Assembly: GCF_012843705.1 (NCBI RefSeq)
Contig: NZ_JABAFQ010000010.1
Location: forward strand, 1 to 61,861
Length of the DNA stretch: 61,861 bases
Direction of reading: 5' to 3'
From: Fusobacterium sp. FSA-380-WT-3A
GTDB lineage: Bacteria; Fusobacteriota; Fusobacteriia; Fusobacteriales; Fusobacteriaceae
The translations under genes were made by a program, and so were the position numbers. The notes beneath the pieces are model-generated. The model searched no databases. It was not told the DNA's origin and saw only the letters and a list, made by a program, of their open reading frames with translations. Shown piece by piece: positions 52,611 to 61,175 of the stretch (its first letter is position 1; each line of letters starts with the position of its first letter).

Positions 52611-53414
52611 TTAGAATGTATATGTCCATCCTAAACAAGTTTCACCATAACGTTTTTTACCTTCTCCAGCTTCTTTAGTTTTATCTCCATATTCATAAGC
52701 ATAGTAACCTTTTACTGTTAAGTTTTCAGTTACTGGATAAGAAGCTCCAACTTCTAATTTCATATAATCTCCAGCATCATAAACGTCTACAGATTTTTCT
52801 TCTCTTCCTAAAGAATATCTAAACTCAGCATAAGTAGCTAAATTTTCAAATTTATAATTTACATATGCTCTAATTTGATGTTCAGTTTCTTCTCTATTGT
52901 TTGAATCTCCTAAAAAGTCTTTATTATTAAAGAAATATCCAATTTTAAATGGTCCATAAGTTACAGCTATAGGCATAATTTCCATTTCATAGTTATCATC
53001 AGCATTAACATTATTAAATTGATACCATACATCTGCCCATCCAGAGAACATTCCTTGAGAATAAGCTCCTCTTAAATATAATCTATCAAAATCTTTTTGA
53101 GCTCTCCATCTCATTCCTAATTTATATCCATCAAATGCTCTCCAAGCATCAAATTGTAGTCTATGGTTAGAAGAATGAACAGAATCTTCATCTTTATTTA
53201 CATCCCAAGCTTTTCTTGCTAATAATCCAAATGTCCAATCTTCATAAGCTAATCCAACTTCATTTGCAAAATGAACTGTATATTTATCTTTTCCATACTC
53301 ATTATCAATTTCGATATATTGTCCCACTGATGTAACTTTTAATTCAGGAGCTGCGTAAGCTACTGCTGATACCATTCCAACTGCTGCTAATAAAAGTGGG
53401 TTTATTTTCAACAA
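52611..53414 (-). CDS. outer-membrane beta-barrel protein, silent cassette
   Basis: Open frame of 267 codons, intact to a terminal Phe (CLGWTYTF), paralogous to the opposed gene at 50753. It shares the signal-peptide region (LLLAAVGMVSAVAYA, APELKVTSVGQ) but then diverges in the mature barrel. The 5' end looks non-functional: the frame can only start at TTG 53414 or 53411, there is no ATG, no Shine-Dalgarno sequence and no evident promoter. The first residues (LKINP) replace the basic MKK of a working signal. It has its own terminator. The pattern fits a silent cassette that becomes expressed by inversion. Confidence 0.8.
   Translation of the reverse strand: MLKINPLLLAAVGMVSAVAYAAPELKVTSVGQYIEIDNEYGKDKYTVHFANEVGLAYEDWTFGLLARKAWDVNKDEDSVHSSNHRLQFDAWRAFDGYKLGMRWRAQKDFDRLYLRGAYSQGMFSGWADVWYQFNNVNADDNYEMEIMPIAVTYGPFKIGYFFNNKDFLGDSNNREETEHQIRAYVNYKFENLATYAEFRYSLGREEKSVDVYDAGDYMKLEVGASYPVTENLTVKGYYAYEYGDKTKEAGEGKKRYGETCLGWTYTF
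53319..53398 (-). repeat. inverted repeat, right arm
   Basis: Inverted copy of 50766-50845; bases 53356-53398 are identical to 50766-50808 on the opposite strand. Homology stops sharply at 53398, just where the working start signals of the other copy begin. Confidence 0.92.
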
Positions 53415-53525
53415 TTTTTATAATAATTTTTCAAAAAATAAAATAACATTTTTTAATATTTTTTATTGAAAAATTATAAAAAAACAATTAAAATAAGGGA
53501 TAGGATATTATAATGGGAGGAAAAA

Positions 53526-54119
53526 ATGATAATAGGTCTTACAGGTGGAATAGCCAGTGGAAAATCAACTGTTAGTAATATTTTAAATAAAATTGGAGTA
53601 AAAATAGTAGATGCTGATAAAATTTCAAAAAAATTATCTGAAAGAAAAGATATAATAAAAGAAATTCAAGAGAAAATTTCAAAAGATATATTAGATAATG
53701 AAAATAAATTAGATAGAATAAAATTAAAAAATATAGTTTTCAATAATAAAGAGAAATTAAATATTCTTAATGAAATTTTTCATCCAAAAATAAGAGAAGA
53801 ATTTAAAAAAATTAAGTTAAATTCTCATAAACATGATATAATAATATTTGATATACCTTTACTGTTTGAAACTGGAATGTATAAATTATGTGATAAAAAT
53901 ATATTAGTCTATATAGACAAAGATATTCAAATTAAAAGATTAATTTTAAGAGACAATATTACAGAAGAGCTTGCTGAAAAAATAATAAATTCTCAAATGA
54001 GTTTAGAAGAAAAAAAAGAAAAATCAGATATTCTTATAAACAATAATAAAACCATTGAAGAATTAGAAATAAAAGTTATGGAAATTTATAATAATTTATT
54101 AAAAGAGATAGAAAAATAA
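53526..54119 (+). CDS. coaE: dephospho-CoA kinase
   Basis: 197 aa P-loop kinase, last step of coenzyme A synthesis. GLTGGIASGKSTVSNIL holds the Walker A motif, VDADKISKKL follows with the conserved Asp, and DIPLLFETGMYKLCD is typical. GGGAGG before ATG 53526. First gene of a run to the FakAB fusion at 61105. Confidence 0.94.
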   Translation: MIIGLTGGIASGKSTVSNILNKIGVKIVDADKISKKLSERKDIIKEIQEKISKDILDNENKLDRIKLKNIVFNNKEKLNILNEIFHPKIREEFKKIKLNSHKHDIIIFDIPLLFETGMYKLCDKNILVYIDKDIQIKRLILRDNITEELAEKIINSQMSLEEKKEKSDILINNNKTIEELEIKVMEIYNNLLKEIEK

Positions 54120-54130
54120 TTGGAGGAAAA

Positions 54131-56299
54131 ATGAAAATAGTAGCCCCAGCAGGTAATTTAGAAAGATTTTATTCAGCAGTTAATGCTGGAGCAGATGAAA
54201 TCTATATGGGAATAAAAGGATTTGGAGCTAGAAGAAATGCCCAAAATTTTACTTTAGATGAATATAAAGAAGCTATAGATTATGCCCATAAAAGAGGAAG
54301 TAGAATATTTCTTACTCTTAATACATTGATGAAAAATGTAGAGATAGATTTTTTATATACAAATTTAAAAGCCTTATATGAATATGGATTAGATGCTATT
54401 ATTGTTCAAGATTTAGGATATTTTAGATTTATAAAAGAAAATTTTCCTGATATAGATATTCACGGAAGTACTCAGATGACAGTAGCTAATCATGTAGAAG
54501 CAGAATATTTAAAAAACTTAGGATTTAAAAGAGTAGTTTTACCAAGAGAGATGACTTTTGAAGAGATAAAAAGTATAAGAGAAAAAACAGATATAGAATT
54601 AGAAGTCTTTGTTTCAGGAGCTCTTTGTATATCTTATTCTGGAAATTGTTATATGAGTAGTTTCATAGGTGGAAGAAGTGGTAATAGAGGAATGTGTGCC
54701 CAACCTTGTAGAAAATTATATACCAAAGATAGTAAATGTAATTTTTTGCTAAGTCCTAAAGACCAACTTATGGGATTAGAGGAGATACAAAAATTAAAAG
54801 AGATAGGAATAAATAGTATAAAAATAGAAGGAAGAATGAAAGAAAAAACATATGTTAACGAAGCAGTAACATATTTTAGAGATATGATAGATAATATAAA
54901 GAGAGAGGAAAAACTTTCTAAGATTTTTAATAGAGGTTATTCAAAGGGATATTTTTATAAAGAAACTATTTCTAAAGATATTATGAATAAAGATTATTCA
55001 GCTACAATAGGAAATCCTATTGGAATAATTAGTGGAAAAGAGTTATTGTTAGAAGATAAAATAATATTAGGAGATGGAATAACATATCTTTCAAAAGATT
55101 ATGAAGTATTAGGTGGAGAATACATTAATAGAATAGAGAAAAAAAATCAGAAAGAAAAATATAAAGAAGCAGTAGAGGGAGAAAAAATAATTTTAAAAAA
55201 TGCTCCTAAAGGGTCTAAGTTTGTATTTAAAAATTTTGATAAAAAAATAATAGATGAAGTTAATATTAGATTAAAAGAAGAAAAGAAAAAAGAGAATGTT
55301 GAACTAATTTTTGAAGGAAAATTAGGAGAGAAACCTATCTTAAAAGGAAAAGTAATAAATAATATAGGAAAAGAAGTTTATAGCAAAATAATAGGAGAGA
55401 ATATAATAGAAGTAGCAAGTAAAAAAAGTGCTGACTCTAAAAATATTGAAGAAAAACTTTGTGAAACAGGAGAAACAGGATTTAAAGTTTCAAAATGTAA
55501 TGTGTATATAGATAATAATATTTTCCTACCTATATCAGTTTTAAAAGAACTTAGAAGAAATTTATTAAAAGAGTTAGAAGAAAAATTAGTATTAAGCTAT
55601 AGAAGAGATTTAGGAGAAAGAGAAATATTTAAGATTCAAATTGAAAAAGACAAAATAAAAACTCCAGAAATTTCAGTTATGGTTACGACAAAAGAGCAAG
55701 AGGAAATTATAAAAGAATTAGGAATAGAAAAAATTTATCATAGAGGTTATGATGTAGCTAAAGAGGGGAATTTAAACTTTATCGATATAAATGAAAAACT
55801 TGCTACAAATCTTTATCAAGTGTTAAAAAATACGAATACAGACATAACTGTTGGGTGGAATTTAAATATTGGAAATATTTATTCTTTAAATGAATTTGCT
55901 AAAATTCCTAATGTAAAAACTGTTATAATTTCTCCAGAATTGAAATATGAAGAGATTGAAAATATTGGGAAAGTTCCTGTAAGAAAAGCAATGTTAGGTT
56001 ACTCTAAATTAAAAGGGATGTATATTGAGTTAGATATATTAAAAGATAAAGAAACATTTAAAAACGAACAGGAAGATTTATTTATTTCAAGAATCAATCC
56101 TTTAGGAAATAATGAAATATATTTTAATAAACCATTAAATGTATTAAGTCAAGTAAAAAGATTAGGAAAACTTGGGATTGATGAAGTTGTTATAGAACTT
56201 TTAGACGAAACTAAAGAGGAAATAGAAGAATTAATTAGAAATATAGATAAAAAAGAAAATGTGTATAGTCCATATAATTATGAGAGAGGAGTATATTAA
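54131..56299 (+). CDS. U32-family protein (RlhA-like 23S rRNA hydroxylation factor)
   Basis: 722 aa. The N-terminal U32 domain has MKIVAPAGNLERFYSAVNAGADEIYMG, IHGSTQMTVAN, VFVSGALCISYSGNCYMSSF and GNRGMCAQPCRKLY, with conserved cysteines that may hold an Fe-S cluster. A long C-terminal part (about 380-720) matches the collagenase-like extension of large U32 proteins. E. coli RlhA of this type is needed for hydroxylation of C2501 in 23S rRNA; peptidase activity is doubtful. Starts 11 bases after coaE and abuts pgpA with no gap. Confidence 0.82.
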   Translation: MKIVAPAGNLERFYSAVNAGADEIYMGIKGFGARRNAQNFTLDEYKEAIDYAHKRGSRIFLTLNTLMKNVEIDFLYTNLKALYEYGLDAIIVQDLGYFRFIKENFPDIDIHGSTQMTVANHVEAEYLKNLGFKRVVLPREMTFEEIKSIREKTDIELEVFVSGALCISYSGNCYMSSFIGGRSGNRGMCAQPCRKLYTKDSKCNFLLSPKDQLMGLEEIQKLKEIGINSIKIEGRMKEKTYVNEAVTYFRDMIDNIKREEKLSKIFNRGYSKGYFYKETISKDIMNKDYSATIGNPIGIISGKELLLEDKIILGDGITYLSKDYEVLGGEYINRIEKKNQKEKYKEAVEGEKIILKNAPKGSKFVFKNFDKKIIDEVNIRLKEEKKKENVELIFEGKLGEKPILKGKVINNIGKEVYSKIIGENIIEVASKKSADSKNIEEKLCETGETGFKVSKCNVYIDNNIFLPISVLKELRRNLLKELEEKLVLSYRRDLGEREIFKIQIEKDKIKTPEISVMVTTKEQEEIIKELGIEKIYHRGYDVAKEGNLNFIDINEKLATNLYQVLKNTNTDITVGWNLNIGNIYSLNEFAKIPNVKTVIISPELKYEEIENIGKVPVRKAMLGYSKLKGMYIELDILKDKETFKNEQEDLFISRINPLGNNEIYFNKPLNVLSQVKRLGKLGIDEVVIELLDETKEEIEELIRNIDKKENVYSPYNYERGVY

Positions 56300-56797
56300 A
56301 TGAAAACAATGACTATTAGAAACTTAGCCACTTGGTTTGGGCTAGGGGATATGCCTAAGGCTCCAGGAACTTTTGGAACTTTAGGAGCTATACCTTTATA
56401 CATAGGTATAAATTTTTTAAGAAATATTTTTCCAAATGTAATTTTATATAATTCATTTTATTTTATGTTTTTGATGACTTTTTTTGCATTGTCAGTATAT
56501 GTATCAGATATCAGTGAAAGAATTATATTTCAAAAAGAAGATCCACAACAAGTTGTAATAGATGAAGTTTTAGGGTACATGACAACTCTATTTTTGGTTA
56601 ATCCTGTGGGAGTGAAAGAATTTTTAGTAGCTATTGGTTTGGCTTTTGTTATTTTTAGATTTTTAGATATAACAAAAATAGGTCCAATAGATAAAGTACA
56701 GGATTTGAAAGATGGAATAGGAGTTACAATGGATGACTTCTTAGCGGGAGTTATAGGAAACTTTATATTACTTTGTATTTGGACATTTATATTTTAA
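56300..56797 (+). CDS. pgpA: phosphatidylglycerophosphatase A
   Basis: 165 aa integral membrane phosphatase of phosphatidylglycerol synthesis. The N-terminal motif GLGDMPKAPGTFGTLGAIPLY and QQVVIDEVLGY with FRFLDITKIGPID and DGIGVTMDDFLAGV are PgpA signatures; the Asp residues form the metal site. Four hydrophobic spans. Starts on the base after the U32 stop codon. Confidence 0.93.
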   Translation: MKTMTIRNLATWFGLGDMPKAPGTFGTLGAIPLYIGINFLRNIFPNVILYNSFYFMFLMTFFALSVYVSDISERIIFQKEDPQQVVIDEVLGYMTTLFLVNPVGVKEFLVAIGLAFVIFRFLDITKIGPIDKVQDLKDGIGVTMDDFLAGVIGNFILLCIWTFIF

Positions 56798-56816
56798 ATA
56801 AAAGGGAGATAAGGAT

Positions 56817-58022
56817 ATGAAGGCTAGTATAATTCTTGTGGGAACAGAGCTTTTAAGTGGTGGAACTGTAGATACTAATAGTATATTTATGGCAGAAGAA
56901 CTTAATAAATATGGGATAGAAATAAAATATAAATTGACAACAAAAGATACAATAGAAGATATTATGATAGCTTTAGAATTTGCTAGAAAAAATAGTGATT
57001 TAATAATAACTTCTGGTGGTTTAGGTCCAACTATTGATGATATAACAAAAGATGCTGTAGCAAAATTTTTAGGAAAAAGAATTATTGTTGATGAAGAAGA
57101 TTTTAAGGTAATGAAACAAAAATTTGAGGAAAGAAGAATAAAATATACACCAAATAATATAAAGCAAGTAGAAAAACCAGAGGGAGCTATATCAATAGAA
57201 AATCAAGTTGGAATGTGTCCAGCTGTTTATATAGATGATATAGTATCTTTCCCTGGAGTTCCTTCAGAAGTATATGATATGTTTCCTAGATTTTTAAAAT
57301 GGTATGTAGAAGAAAAGAAACTTCTTATAGATAAGATATATATAAAAGATTTATTAGTTTATGGATTAGGAGAATCTTATATAGACCAACAAATAAGTGA
57401 ACTTTTTACAGAAGAGGGAATTGATTACGAATTTTTAGTAAAAGATTTTGGAATAATTATTAGATTACAGGGAAAAAATAGCAATAAAAACATAGTAGAA
57501 AAAATTTCAGAAAAGATATATAATATAATAGGTGACAATATTTTTGGAGAAGGCAATGATAGATTAGAAAATTTAGTTATCACTAAACTAAAAGAGAAAA
57601 ATTTATCATTTTCTGTTGCAGAATCTTGTACAGGGGGATTACTTGCAGGAAAGATTGTTAGTGTTTCAGGAGCTTCAGAAGTATTTAAAGAAGGGTTAGT
57701 TACTTACAGTAATGAAGCTAAAATGGAAAAATTAGGAGTTAAAGAGGAAACATTAAAAAAATATGGAGCTGTAAGTGAAGAAACAGCTTTAGAAATGGTT
57801 AAGGGATTAAAAACAGATGTAGGAATCTCTGTTACAGGAATAGCAGGACCTTTAGGAGGAACAAAAGAAAAACCAGTAGGTTTAGTTTATTTTGGAATTA
57901 AAGTAAGGGATAAGTTTAAGGTAGAAAAAAGAATATTGGTAGGACCAAGAAACAAAATTAGAGAAAGAGCAACATTACAAAGTTTATTTTATCTAAATAA
58001 AATGTTGAAAGGAAATGCTTAA
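56817..58022 (+). CDS. cinA: CinA-family nicotinamide-nucleotide amidohydrolase
   Basis: 401 aa, the full two-domain form. The N-terminal MoaB-like (COG1058) domain (about 1-170) has ILVGTELLSGGTVDTNS and ITSGGLGPTIDDITKDA. The C-terminal CinA domain (about 245-400) has SVAESCTGGLLAGKIVSVSGASEVF, YSNEAKMEKLGV and GIAGPLGGTKEKPVGLVYFG. Family members recycle NMN; the competence link is by induction in some bacteria only. Confidence 0.93.
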   Translation: MKASIILVGTELLSGGTVDTNSIFMAEELNKYGIEIKYKLTTKDTIEDIMIALEFARKNSDLIITSGGLGPTIDDITKDAVAKFLGKRIIVDEEDFKVMKQKFEERRIKYTPNNIKQVEKPEGAISIENQVGMCPAVYIDDIVSFPGVPSEVYDMFPRFLKWYVEEKKLLIDKIYIKDLLVYGLGESYIDQQISELFTEEGIDYEFLVKDFGIIIRLQGKNSNKNIVEKISEKIYNIIGDNIFGEGNDRLENLVITKLKEKNLSFSVAESCTGGLLAGKIVSVSGASEVFKEGLVTYSNEAKMEKLGVKEETLKKYGAVSEETALEMVKGLKTDVGISVTGIAGPLGGTKEKPVGLVYFGIKVRDKFKVEKRILVGPRNKIRERATLQSLFYLNKMLKGNA

Positions 58023-58023
58023 T

Positions 58024-58569
58024 ATGACTATAGGAGAAAAAATAAAAAAACATAGAACGGAAAAAGGTTTTTCACTAAGAGAATTGGCGAAAAAAGTAGA
58101 ATTGTCAGCTAGTTTTTTATCACAAATAGAGCAAGGTAAAGCTTCTCCGTCAATAGAAAACTTAAAAAAAATAGCTAATAACTTAGAAGTAAGAGTAAGT
58201 TATCTTATAGAAGAAGAGGAAAAATTAGAAACTTTCCATGTAAAAAAAGAAGATATAAAATATGTGGAAAGTATAGATTCAAAAACTTCCATAGGACTTT
58301 TAACATCGTCTAAGTTAGAAAAAGATATGGAACCAATTATATATGAAATAAAACCTGGAGGAGAAAGTGGAAGAGGTTTCTTTAACCACCATGGAGAAGA
58401 GTTTATTTATATAATAGAAGGAAGTTTAGATATTTATATAGAAAATCAGGTTACTACTCTAAATGAGGGAGATAGTTTTTATTTTAAATCTACTTTAAAT
58501 CATAGATTTAAAAATAATGGAAAAAAATTAACAAGAGCTATCTGGGTAGTTAGTCCACCTACATTTTAA
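58024..58569 (+). CDS. XRE-family regulator with C-terminal cupin
   Basis: 181 aa. N-terminal HTH_XRE (about 3-60): IKKHRTEKGFSLRELAKKVELSASFLSQIEQGKASPSIENLKKIA. C-terminal cupin_2 (about 105-175) with FFNHHGEEFIYIIEGSLDIYI and TLNEGDSFYFKSTLNHRFKN. This layout is shared by PuuR-like regulators that sense polyamines or other small ligands. ATG 58024 lies just after the cinA stop; ATG 58015 overlaps it and is the alternative start. Confidence 0.88.
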   Translation: MTIGEKIKKHRTEKGFSLRELAKKVELSASFLSQIEQGKASPSIENLKKIANNLEVRVSYLIEEEEKLETFHVKKEDIKYVESIDSKTSIGLLTSSKLEKDMEPIIYEIKPGGESGRGFFNHHGEEFIYIIEGSLDIYIENQVTTLNEGDSFYFKSTLNHRFKNNGKKLTRAIWVVSPPTF

Positions 58570-58591
58570 TATTTAAAAATTTGGAGGAAAA

Positions 58592-61105
58592 ATGGAGTTA
58601 AAAATAGAAGTTTTAAATGCAATGAGATTAACAAAGCTTCTTATTGCAGCAAGTAGATGGTTGTCAAGACATGCAGATGTATTAAATGATTTAAATGTGT
58701 ATCCTGTTCCAGATGGAGATACAGGAACAAATATGTCTATGACATTACAATCTGTAGAGAACCAACTTGTAAAACTAAATTATGAGCCAAAAATGGCAGA
58801 ACTTTGTGAAATAGTATCAGAAGCAATTTTACTTGGAGCTAGAGGAAATTCAGGGACAATTTTATCTCAAATTATTCAAGGATTTTTAATGGGTATTCAA
58901 GAAAAAGAGGAAGCTACAGTAGAAGATGTAATAAAGGCTTTTGGACAAGCTAAAGAAAAAGCTTATAAAGCTGTAAGTAATCCAGTAGAAGGAACAATTT
59001 TAACTGTAATAAGAAGAGTATCAGAAGCTGCTGAAAGTTATGAGGGGGATAGGAATGATTTTATACCATTCTTAGTTTATCTAAAGAATGTTTCAGCTGA
59101 AGCTGTAGAAGAAACCCCAACACTTTTACCAAAATTAAAAGAGGCTGGAGTAGTCGATGCTGGAGGGAAAGGAATCTTTTATATTTTAGAAGGATTTGAA
59201 AAGTCTATTACAGACCCTCAAATGTTAGAAGACTTAGAAAGAATCATTCAATCTCAATCTAAAAGAAGAGAGATGTTAGATTCTACAGCTTTAGAAATGG
59301 AAGAGATAAAGTTTAAATATTGTACAGAATTTATAATAGAAAATGGAAGTTTTAATTTAGAAGAATATAAAGATAAAATAAGTCAATATGGTGATTCTAT
59401 TGTTTGTGCTCAAACTTCTAAAAAGACAAAAACACATATTCATACAAATAATCCAGGAATCATATTAGAAATAGCTTGTGCTTTAGGAAGTTTATCTAAT
59501 ATGAAGATAGAGAATATGGAAATTCAACATCATAATAATAAATTATTTAAAGAGGAAGATTATACTTTAGTACAACAAAATATATTAATTAGGAATGAAA
59601 ATGCTAGACCAATAGGATATTTTGCTATAGTTGATACTAAAGAAATGGGAGAAATATTTTTAAATATAGGAGCTGCTGGAGTTCTTATAGGAGGACAAAC
59701 AAATAATCCAAGTGTAGCTGATATTGAAGAGGGAATAAAAAAATTAGATGCTCAAAAAATAATTGTTTTACCAAACAATAAAAATATAATATCAGCAGCC
59801 AAAATAGCTGCCGAAAGGTCAAATAAAGAGGTTACAGTTTTAGAAACTAAATCTATGCTTGAAGGGCATTATTTAATAAAAAATAAAGATTTAAAAATAG
59901 AAAGTGTTATTGAACATTTAAGTGTAAATACTTCTATTGAAATTACAAAAGCTGTTAGAGATACAAGAGTAGATAATTTAGAAATAGTTAAAGGAAATTA
60001 TATAGCTATTGTTAATGGAAAAATTAAAGAAACTAACTCAAGTTTACAAAGTTTAATTTTAACATTAAAATCTAAATATTTAACTGAAAACACTTTAAAT
60101 GTATTAGTGTCTTTAGGGAAAAATGTAGATGAAGAGATGACAGTAGAATTAAAAGATGTTCCTCAAGGAATAAGATATGAGGAAATTAATTGTAAACAAG
60201 AAAATTATTGTTATTATATTTATATAGAAAATAGAGACCCTAAATTACCAGAAATAGCAATTGTAACAGATTCTACATCTGATTTATCAGAGGAAATGAT
60301 AAGAGATTATCCTAATTTAGAAATAATTCCTTTAAAAGTAAAATTAGATGGAGATAATTATTATAGAGATGGGGTAGATATTAGTAAACAAGAATTTTGG
60401 AGAAAAATAGTAGAAGGTGGACAGCTACCAAAAACTTCACAACCATCTCCAGCAGAATTCAAATCTCTTTATGAGAAATTATTTGCAAAAGGATATAAAA
60501 AAATTATATCAATTCATATTTCTGGAAAATTAAGTGGAACACAACAAGCTGCTAGAGTAGCTAGAGGAATGTTAAATAGAGAGGAAGATGTAATTATTAT
60601 AGATTCTAAAACAGTAACATTTGCTTTAGGACATTTAGCAATAGAGGCTTCTAAAATGGCTATGGAAAGAAAATCTCTAAAAGAAATTACTGACTGGATA
60701 GAAGAAAGTAAGGAGTTAATGAAAGTATACTTTGTAGTAAAAGATTTAGATTACTTACAAAGAGGAGGAAGAATAGGAAAAGCTTCAGCTCTTATAGGGG
60801 GAATTTTTAGGGTTAAGCCAGTTCTTAAAGTTGAAAATGGAGAAGTCTCTGTAGAGGCTAAAGTTCTTGGAGAAAAAGGAGCTCTTCTTCATATGGAAAA
60901 AGTTATAAAATCAGCTAAAACTTCAATTATTTTATATACAGCTTGGGGTGGAAATCAAAGTTGTTTAACTAGTGCTGATAACTTAAAAACTATAGCTGAA
61001 AGATTTAAAAAAGTAGATTATAGAGGAAGAGTAGAAATAGGAGCTGTTATAGGTTCACATGCAGGGCCTGTGTATGGAATAGGAATAATGGATAAAATTA
61101 GATAA
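58592..61105 (+). CDS. FakA-FakB fusion: DAK2/DhaL-like fatty acid kinase with C-terminal DegV
   Basis: 837 aa. Residues about 1-200 are a DhaL/DAK2 nucleotide domain (NVYPVPDGDTGTNMSMTLQS with the metal-binding Asps, GARGNSGTILSQIIQGF). About 240-540 is the middle and C-terminal FakA region (HIHTNNPG, GGQTNNPSVADIEEGI). About 553-837 is a complete DegV/FakB domain (AIVTDSTSDLS, KTSQPSPAEF, HISGKLSGTQQAAR, RGGRIGKASALIGG, IGSHAGPVYGI). In Staphylococcus FakA phosphorylates a fatty acid held by separate FakB; here both are one chain. GGAGG before the ATG, terminator after. Confidence 0.88.
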   Translation: MELKIEVLNAMRLTKLLIAASRWLSRHADVLNDLNVYPVPDGDTGTNMSMTLQSVENQLVKLNYEPKMAELCEIVSEAILLGARGNSGTILSQIIQGFLMGIQEKEEATVEDVIKAFGQAKEKAYKAVSNPVEGTILTVIRRVSEAAESYEGDRNDFIPFLVYLKNVSAEAVEETPTLLPKLKEAGVVDAGGKGIFYILEGFEKSITDPQMLEDLERIIQSQSKRREMLDSTALEMEEIKFKYCTEFIIENGSFNLEEYKDKISQYGDSIVCAQTSKKTKTHIHTNNPGIILEIACALGSLSNMKIENMEIQHHNNKLFKEEDYTLVQQNILIRNENARPIGYFAIVDTKEMGEIFLNIGAAGVLIGGQTNNPSVADIEEGIKKLDAQKIIVLPNNKNIISAAKIAAERSNKEVTVLETKSMLEGHYLIKNKDLKIESVIEHLSVNTSIEITKAVRDTRVDNLEIVKGNYIAIVNGKIKETNSSLQSLILTLKSKYLTENTLNVLVSLGKNVDEEMTVELKDVPQGIRYEEINCKQENYCYYIYIENRDPKLPEIAIVTDSTSDLSEEMIRDYPNLEIIPLKVKLDGDNYYRDGVDISKQEFWRKIVEGGQLPKTSQPSPAEFKSLYEKLFAKGYKKIISIHISGKLSGTQQAARVARGMLNREEDVIIIDSKTVTFALGHLAIEASKMAMERKSLKEITDWIEESKELMKVYFVVKDLDYLQRGGRIGKASALIGGIFRVKPVLKVENGEVSVEAKVLGEKGALLHMEKVIKSAKTSIILYTAWGGNQSCLTSADNLKTIAERFKKVDYRGRVEIGAVIGSHAGPVYGIGIMDKIR

Positions 61106-61114
61106 TAAAATTTT

Positions 61115-61136
61115 AAGGACTCGACGAGAGTCCTTT
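61115..61136 (+). terminator. intrinsic terminator after the FakAB fusion
   Basis: AAGGACTC, loop GACGA, GAGTCCTT, then TCTATATTTT. Confidence 0.8.
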
Positions 61137-61175
61137 CTATATTTTAAATTATAATAGATGGTTGGAGGAGAAAGT

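Larger units (their letters stand above)
50766..53398. other. candidate invertible DNA segment
   Basis: Bounded by two inverted copies of an 80-bp repeat and containing the two barrel-gene bodies and a serine recombinase gene. Inversion would put the silent body behind the fixed promoter and ATG at the left end, keeping the reading frame (GCA CTT TTA on one side, CCA CTT TTA on the other). Prediction from sequence; no inverted molecule is visible here. Confidence 0.75.

Noticed and set aside
53508..53525. TATAAT just before coaE as its -10 element
   Set aside because: It abuts GGGAGG; transcription from it would start within or after the ribosome site. The true promoter could not be placed.
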